Part shown: positions 60,067 to 64,000 of the stretch, piece by piece | Numbering within the stretch: the stretch's first letter is position 1 | Layout: the number at the start of each line of letters is the position of its first letter | Assembly (NCBI RefSeq): GCF_900113315.1 | Contig: NZ_FOZG01000003.1 | Coordinates: 310,001-374,000, forward strand | Direction: 5' to 3' | Source: Sphingomonas jatrophae | GTDB lineage: Bacteria; Pseudomonadota; Alphaproteobacteria; Sphingomonadales; Sphingomonadaceae | DNA length: 64,000 nt | The notes under the pieces: model-generated | Told to the model about the DNA's origin: nothing | Seen by the model: only the letters and a program-made list of their open reading frames with translations | The model's database searches: none | Program-made: the position numbers and the translations under genes

Positions 60067-60468
60067 TCAGAAGCTCGACAGTTCCACGCCGACGCCGGCG
60101 CAATCGGGATAGACGTCGGGCTTGCAGGTGGAGACGCGCAGGTCGGTGACGCCCTCGCGCGCGGCGAGCAGCTCGTAGATTTCGCGCACCAGCGTTTCCT
60201 GGAGATTGAAGCGCCGGCCCTCAGTCATGCGGCGGATTTCGGTGCGCAGGAAATCATAGTTCCACGCTGCTGCCACCGTATCCTCAACGCCGAACGCCGC
60301 CGCCTCGACCCACACCTCGACGGTGACCAGCAGGCGCTGGGGCGTCCCCACCTCGAAATCGTGGAAGCCGATATCGACGGGCAAGTCGTAGCCGTTGAGG
60401 AAGATGCGGTGGCGCTTGGGCGCGAGCCGGTCGGGCACGAGGCCGGTGATGGTCGGAGAGGTCGTCAT
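60067..60468 (-). CDS. folB: Dihydroneopterin aldolase
   Basis: 133 residues from the ATG at 60468, preceded by GGGGGAGGA. RIFLNGYDLPVDIGFHDFE is the FolB start (substrate-binding strand); the conserved ETLVREIYELL and the KPDVYPDCAGVGVE end follow. It makes the 6-hydroxymethyl-dihydropterin precursor of folate. It overlaps the upstream SDR gene by 4 bp. Confidence 0.88.
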   Translation of the reverse strand: MTTSPTITGLVPDRLAPKRHRIFLNGYDLPVDIGFHDFEVGTPQRLLVTVEVWVEAAAFGVEDTVAAAWNYDFLRTEIRRMTEGRRFNLQETLVREIYELLAAREGVTDLRVSTCKPDVYPDCAGVGVELSSF

Positions 60469-61226
60469 TCCTCCCCCATGAATTGAACGTCGCGCGGGAG
60501 CGAGAGGAATCGTTGCCCCGCATCCAGCGTGATCGTCTGCCCCGTCATCGTCGGGCTGGCGATGAGGAAGCGGAGCGCGGCGACGATCTGGTCCACCTCC
60601 ACCCCGCGGGCGAGCGCGTTCATGCGGTGCACGCGGTCGAAATTGTCGCGTGTCTGCGGGCCCGAGACGAGCGTGATCGACGGCGCGATGCCGCACACCC
60701 GGATGCCCCGCCCCGCCAGCACGCGCGCGGACAGCTCGGTCAACCCCGCCAGCCCCATCTTGGAGAGCGTGTAGGTGAAGAAATCGGGATTCGGCTGCGC
60801 CAGCTTGGCATCGAGCAGGTTGACGACGAGCCCGCCTGCCCCCTCCGGCACGGCTCTTGCGAACGCCTGCGTCAGCAACGCCGGCGCGCGCAGGTTGACG
60901 TCCATGTGGCTGGAGAAGCCGGCCGCGTCGAAATCGTCGAACTGGTCGAGCGTGAAGCGCGACGCATTGTTCACCAGCAGTGCCGGCGGCGGCAGGCCAT
61001 CCAGCGCCGCCATGATCCGCTCCGCCGCGTCCGCATCGCCGAGATCCGCGGCAACGCAGCGGCCGCCCAGCGAACCCGCCATTGCCTGCGCCTCGCCTTC
61101 CGAATCGTGGCAGTGGATCAGCAGGGTCCAGCCATCCTCCGCCAGCGCGCGTGTGAGCGCGGCACCGATGCGGCGCGCGCCGCCGGTGACGATCGCGGTG
61201 CGGGGCTGGCCAAACTCGGGTGTCAT
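60465..61226 (-). CDS. Short-chain dehydrogenase, pteridine-reductase/FolM-like
   Basis: 253 residues. TGGARRIGAALTRALAEDG is the nucleotide-binding motif with the RR pair typical of pteridine reductases, and VNNAS and YTLSKMGL (Tyr-x3-Lys) complete the SDR active site. It ends with GQTITLDAGQRFL. The overlap with folB supports a role in reducing dihydropterin or dihydromonapterin. A 99-bp gap separates it from the divergent GNAT gene. Confidence 0.85.
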   Translation of the reverse strand: MTPEFGQPRTAIVTGGARRIGAALTRALAEDGWTLLIHCHDSEGEAQAMAGSLGGRCVAADLGDADAAERIMAALDGLPPPALLVNNASRFTLDQFDDFDAAGFSSHMDVNLRAPALLTQAFARAVPEGAGGLVVNLLDAKLAQPNPDFFTYTLSKMGLAGLTELSARVLAGRGIRVCGIAPSITLVSGPQTRDNFDRVHRMNALARGVEVDQIVAALRFLIASPTMTGQTITLDAGQRFLSLPRDVQFMGEE

Positions 61227-61325
61227 GGGCGGCAGGCTAATCCGCCGTTCTGTGACGGTCCAGCGCTTGCGCGCGCGCACCGTACACCTATGTGGCGCCC
61301 CTTCCCGTATCGGAGCCGCCGCGCC

Positions 61326-61856
61326 TTGTTCACCATCGTCCCGATCGCCGCTGTCGATCCCGCCATGGTGGAGGCGTTGCTGGACACCGCGTTCGGCACG
61401 GCGCGCCACGGCCGCACCGCCTACCGCCTGCGCGAGGGTGTGGCCGCGCTGCCCGACCTGTCGTTCGCGGCGCTCGATGCAGCGGGCAGCCTGGCCGGCA
61501 GCGTGCAATGCTGGCCGGTCGAGATTGACCATGCCGACGGGGGACCCGTGCCGCTGGTGCTCGTCGGCCCGGTGGCCGTCCGGCCCGATCTGCAGGGCGG
61601 CGGCATCGGGCGCGCGCTGACCGAGGCGGCCCTCGCGGCGGCGGATGCGGCGGGTATCGCGGCCACCATGCTGATCGGCGATCCCGAATATTATGGCCGT
61701 TTCTTCGGCTTCGATGCCGCGCCGACCGCGGGCTGGACGATCCCGGGCCCGGTCGAGCGGCGGCGGCTGCTGGCGCGGCTGGCGCCCGGCGCGGTGCTGC
61801 CGGCCGCCGGCGAGGTGCGGGCGGCACGGGTTCAACTCGGGGTGACCTTGGCCTAA
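61326..61856 (+). CDS. GNAT-family N-acetyltransferase
   Basis: 176 residues from a TTG at 61326 (FTIVPIAAVDPAMVEALLD follows), chosen because the family usually begins there and GGAG is 11 bp upstream; an ATG at 61290 would add 12 residues without a ribosome binding site. The acetyl-CoA-binding motif VRPDLQGGGIGRAL and GDPEYYGRFFGF are typical of GNATs of the YhbS type. Substrate unknown. The next gene follows after 10 bp. Confidence 0.82.
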   Translation: MFTIVPIAAVDPAMVEALLDTAFGTARHGRTAYRLREGVAALPDLSFAALDAAGSLAGSVQCWPVEIDHADGGPVPLVLVGPVAVRPDLQGGGIGRALTEAALAAADAAGIAATMLIGDPEYYGRFFGFDAAPTAGWTIPGPVERRRLLARLAPGAVLPAAGEVRAARVQLGVTLA

Positions 61857-61866
61857 GGCAGGCGCC

Positions 61867-62430
61867 ATGCCCATGCCCCCTCTCCCCGATCTCGCCGGCC
61901 TCGATCTGGAGGCGATCGCCCGTCTCGCAGCCGAGCGCCGCCTGCCGCCGGTGGAGCAATGGAACCCGACCCGCTCGGGCGACAGCGAGATGCGGATCGC
62001 GCGCGACGGGCGCTGGTATCACCAGGGCGGCCCGATCGAGCGGCCGGAGATGGTGCGGCTCTTTTCCACCATCCTGCGGCGTGAGCCCGACGGCAGCCAC
62101 GTCCTCGTCACGCCGGCCGAGAAGCTGGCCATCGAGGTGGAGGATGCGCCCTTCGTCGCGGTCGAACTGAAGAGCGAAGGGAGCGGCGAGGCGCGCCGCC
62201 TGGCCTTCCGGCTGAACACGGGGGAACTGCTGGTCGCCGGCCCGGACCACGCGCTTCGCTTCGGCGAAGAGTCGGACGGCCCTCGTCCGCTGCTGCACGT
62301 CCGCAAGGGGCTCGAGGCGCTGGTCGCGCGGCCGGTCTATTATGAGCTGGTCGAGCTGGCATTGGCGGAGGAGCGCGATCCGCCCGGCCTGTGGAGCGAC
62401 GGCGCCTTCTTCCCGCTGAGCGCTGCGTGA
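61867..62430 (+). CDS. DUF1285 protein
   Basis: 187 residues. PVEQWNPTRSGDSEMRIARD, GRWYHQGGPIERPEMVRLFS and LVTPAEKLAIEVEDAPFVAV form the characteristic DUF1285 core, known from structures but without an assigned function. It overlaps the following Nudix gene by 4 bp (GTGA). In proteobacteria such genes often stand beside Nudix and cca genes, as here. Confidence 0.9.
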   Translation: MPMPPLPDLAGLDLEAIARLAAERRLPPVEQWNPTRSGDSEMRIARDGRWYHQGGPIERPEMVRLFSTILRREPDGSHVLVTPAEKLAIEVEDAPFVAVELKSEGSGEARRLAFRLNTGELLVAGPDHALRFGEESDGPRPLLHVRKGLEALVARPVYYELVELALAEERDPPGLWSDGAFFPLSAA

Positions 62431-63026
62431 CGCTGCACGACCGGCTGACCCGCGCGCTTGCCGCCGGCCAGGGCCGGACGATCGACCTGCTGGAGGACGC
62501 CCTCGCGCCGGAAGACGGGCCGCTCACTCCCGCCGCGGTGCTGGTGGCCGTCACCGATCGCGCGGAGCCGGGCGTGATCCTGACCCAGCGGACCGAGACG
62601 CTGCGCAAGCATGCCGGCGAGGTCGCCTTCCCCGGCGGACGGATCGATCCGGAGGATGACGGGCCGGTCGCCGCGGCGTTGCGCGAGGCGGAGGAGGAGA
62701 CCGCCTTGTCCCGCGCCGTGCCGCAGGTGGTCGGCACGCTGGACCCGTTCCGCACGCGCACGGGCTTCTCGATCACGCCCGTGCTGGCGACGGTGCCGCC
62801 CGATCTGTCGCTGGTCGCGCAGGAGCATGAGGTGGCGGCCATCTTCGAGGTGCCGCTCCGCCATCTGCTCGACGTTGCCAACCATGTCGAACGGCGGGTC
62901 GAGTGGGAGGGGGCGCTGCGCACCTTCTACGAGATCCCGTTTCCGGGTCGGCGCATCTGGGGCGTCACCGCCGCACTGATCGTCAATCTCGGGCGCCGGC
63001 TCGATCCTGCGGCGCTCGCCGCATGA
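62427..63026 (+). CDS. CoA pyrophosphatase (NudL-type Nudix hydrolase)
   Basis: 199 residues from a GTG overlapping the preceding stop. The NudL-specific UPF0035 segment (LTQRTETLRKHAGEVAFPGG) runs into the Nudix box with AALREAEEETAL. It hydrolyses CoA or acyl-CoA to 3',5'-ADP and 4'-phosphopantetheine. It overlaps cca by 4 bp (ATGA), so it belongs to a coupled run with DUF1285 and cca. Confidence 0.92.
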   Translation: MTLHDRLTRALAAGQGRTIDLLEDALAPEDGPLTPAAVLVAVTDRAEPGVILTQRTETLRKHAGEVAFPGGRIDPEDDGPVAAALREAEEETALSRAVPQVVGTLDPFRTRTGFSITPVLATVPPDLSLVAQEHEVAAIFEVPLRHLLDVANHVERRVEWEGALRTFYEIPFPGRRIWGVTAALIVNLGRRLDPAALAA

Positions 63027-64000
63027 CGTTGCCACCGGAGATGTTCGCGCGGGACGGCTTGCCCGCGCTGCTCGCCGCATTGGACGCCGCGGCGGACGCG
63101 ACCCGCGTCGTGGGCGGGGCGGTGCGCGATTCGCTGCTCGGGCTCGCCCCCGTCGATCTCGATCTTGCGACGCGTCTCGCGCCGGAAGAGACGCTCGCGC
63201 GGATTTCCGCTGCCGGCTTCAAGGCGGTGCCGACCGGGATCGCGCATGGCACGGTAACGGCGGTGCTGCCGTCCGGCCCCGTTGAGGTGACGACGCTGCG
63301 CCGCGATGTCGAGACGGATGGACGCCATGCCGTCGTCGCCTTCACCGACGATTGGCGCGAGGATGCGGCGCGGCGCGATTTCACCATCAATGCGCTGTTC
63401 GGCCGCCCGGCAGACGGCGCGGTGATCGACTATTTCGGTGGACGTGACGATCTTGCCGCAGGGCGCGTACGCTTCATTGGCGACCCGCTGCGGCGCATCG
63501 CCGAGGATCACCTGCGCATCCTCCGTTTCTTCCGCTTCCACGCACGCTTCGGCCGCGCGCTGGACGACGCCGCGCTCAATGCCTGCACCGCGCGCGCCAA
63601 CGACCTGATGGCGCTGTCGCGCGAGCGGATCGCCGACGAACTGCTCAAGCTGCTCGCCTTGCCCGATCCGGAGCCGACAGTGGCGCTGATGCTGGCGCAC
63701 GGCATCTTCCGCCCGGTTCTGCCGGAGATCGTGGACGCGTCTGCGCTCTCCGCGCTGATCGCGGCGGAGCGGACGCTTGGCGTCGCGCCCGATGGCGTGC
63801 GGCGGCTGGCGGCGCTGCTACCGGCAGATTCACCGACGGCGGAAGCCGTGGCGCGGCGGTTGAAGCTGTCGAACCGCCGCGTCGCGCGCCTTGTCGCGGC
63901 AGCGGATCGGCAGGCGATCGGCAGCGCGGCCGAGCTCGCCTACCGGCTGGGCGCGGAGCAGGCGCTCGATCACCTGCTGCTGACCGGTCGTGCGGATGCG
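63023..64000 (+). CDS. cca: CCA-adding enzyme / poly(A) polymerase family nucleotidyltransferase (cut by window end)
   Basis: At least 326 residues; no stop is reached by base 64000. It begins MTLPPEMFARDG. VVGGAVRDSLLG and the metal-binding DLDLA (D45, D47) form the nucleotidyltransferase active site, followed by RRDFTINAL and EDHLRILRFFRFHARFG, the class II CCA-enzyme head and neck. It adds or repairs the CCA end of tRNAs. It overlaps the Nudix stop by 4 bp. The last visible part is the body domain; the complete protein would normally be about 390-410 residues. Confidence 0.92.
   Translation, partial: MTLPPEMFARDGLPALLAALDAAADATRVVGGAVRDSLLGLAPVDLDLATRLAPEETLARISAAGFKAVPTGIAHGTVTAVLPSGPVEVTTLRRDVETDGRHAVVAFTDDWREDAARRDFTINALFGRPADGAVIDYFGGRDDLAAGRVRFIGDPLRRIAEDHLRILRFFRFHARFGRALDDAALNACTARANDLMALSRERIADELLKLLALPDPEPTVALMLAHGIFRPVLPEIVDASALSALIAAERTLGVAPDGVRRLAALLPADSPTAEAVARRLKLSNRRVARLVAAADRQAIGSAAELAYRLGAEQALDHLLLTGRADA

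Overview
The window is a high-GC stretch of an alphaproteobacterial chromosome, most probably a Sphingomonas-like member of the Sphingomonadales. The reasons are the sphingan-type exopolysaccharide (EPS) machinery, a tonB-exbB-exbD-exbD operon, the lepB-rnc-era gene order and uniformly GC-rich codon use. I saw no rRNA, tRNA, CRISPR array, insertion sequence or integrase.

Layout. (1) 1-3397: the end of a molybdopterin oxidoreductase gene, then a leftward operon of a DUF35 OB-fold/zinc-ribbon protein, a thiolase-like lipid-transfer protein and a true thiolase. (2) 3398-5336: a divergent region with a palindrome, a 24-codon leftward microgene with its own ribosome binding site and terminator, and selO. 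(3) 5542-48912: a very large EPS region. It holds GDP-fucose synthesis (gmd, fcl), glycosyltransferases, acetyltransferases, a polymerase and flippase, GMC and aldo/keto oxidoreductases, methyltransferases, a secreted BNR beta-propeller enzyme, a 3322-residue repeat protein with an RTX-type C-terminus, the export lipoprotein / beta-barrel / tyrosine-kinase set, a PssD/PssE-like split glycosyltransferase, an O-antigen-ligase-type polymerase, the priming sugar-phosphate transferase, a GH12-like protein, an acyltransferase-3 and a second flippase. (4) 48959-55463: a Nudix hydrolase, ugd and pgi (nucleotide-sugar supply), a signal-peptidase-like gene without its catalytic dyad, rnc, era and an ExoD-family protein. 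(5) 55480-58900: a sirtuin and the tonB-exbB-exbD-exbD operon. (6) 59196-64000: a secreted hypothetical, folB with a pteridine-reductase-like SDR, and a tightly overlapping run of GNAT, DUF1285, CoA-pyrophosphatase Nudix and cca (cut by the window end).

How the genes fit together. The priming transferase would load a hexose phosphate on undecaprenyl phosphate. About four further transfers (two or three GT4 enzymes, including a WcaI-like one, and the PssD/PssE pair) would build a repeat unit. Ugd supplies UDP-glucuronate and Gmd/Fcl supply GDP-fucose, so an acidic, fucose-containing, acetylated polymer is the simplest prediction. Export would be Wzx/Wzy-dependent through the lipoprotein, barrel and BY-kinase. 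Two flippases and two polymerase-like proteins leave open whether one or two polymers are made.

Most unusual items: the signal peptidase homologue with Ala and Thr in place of the Ser/Lys dyad; the microgene upstream of selO; the giant repeat protein with two repeat classes; a 13-bp hairpin that ends inside the ribosome binding site of the BNR enzyme; and hairpins in the spacers of the tonB operon. All functional assignments rest on motifs read by eye; no database search was run.
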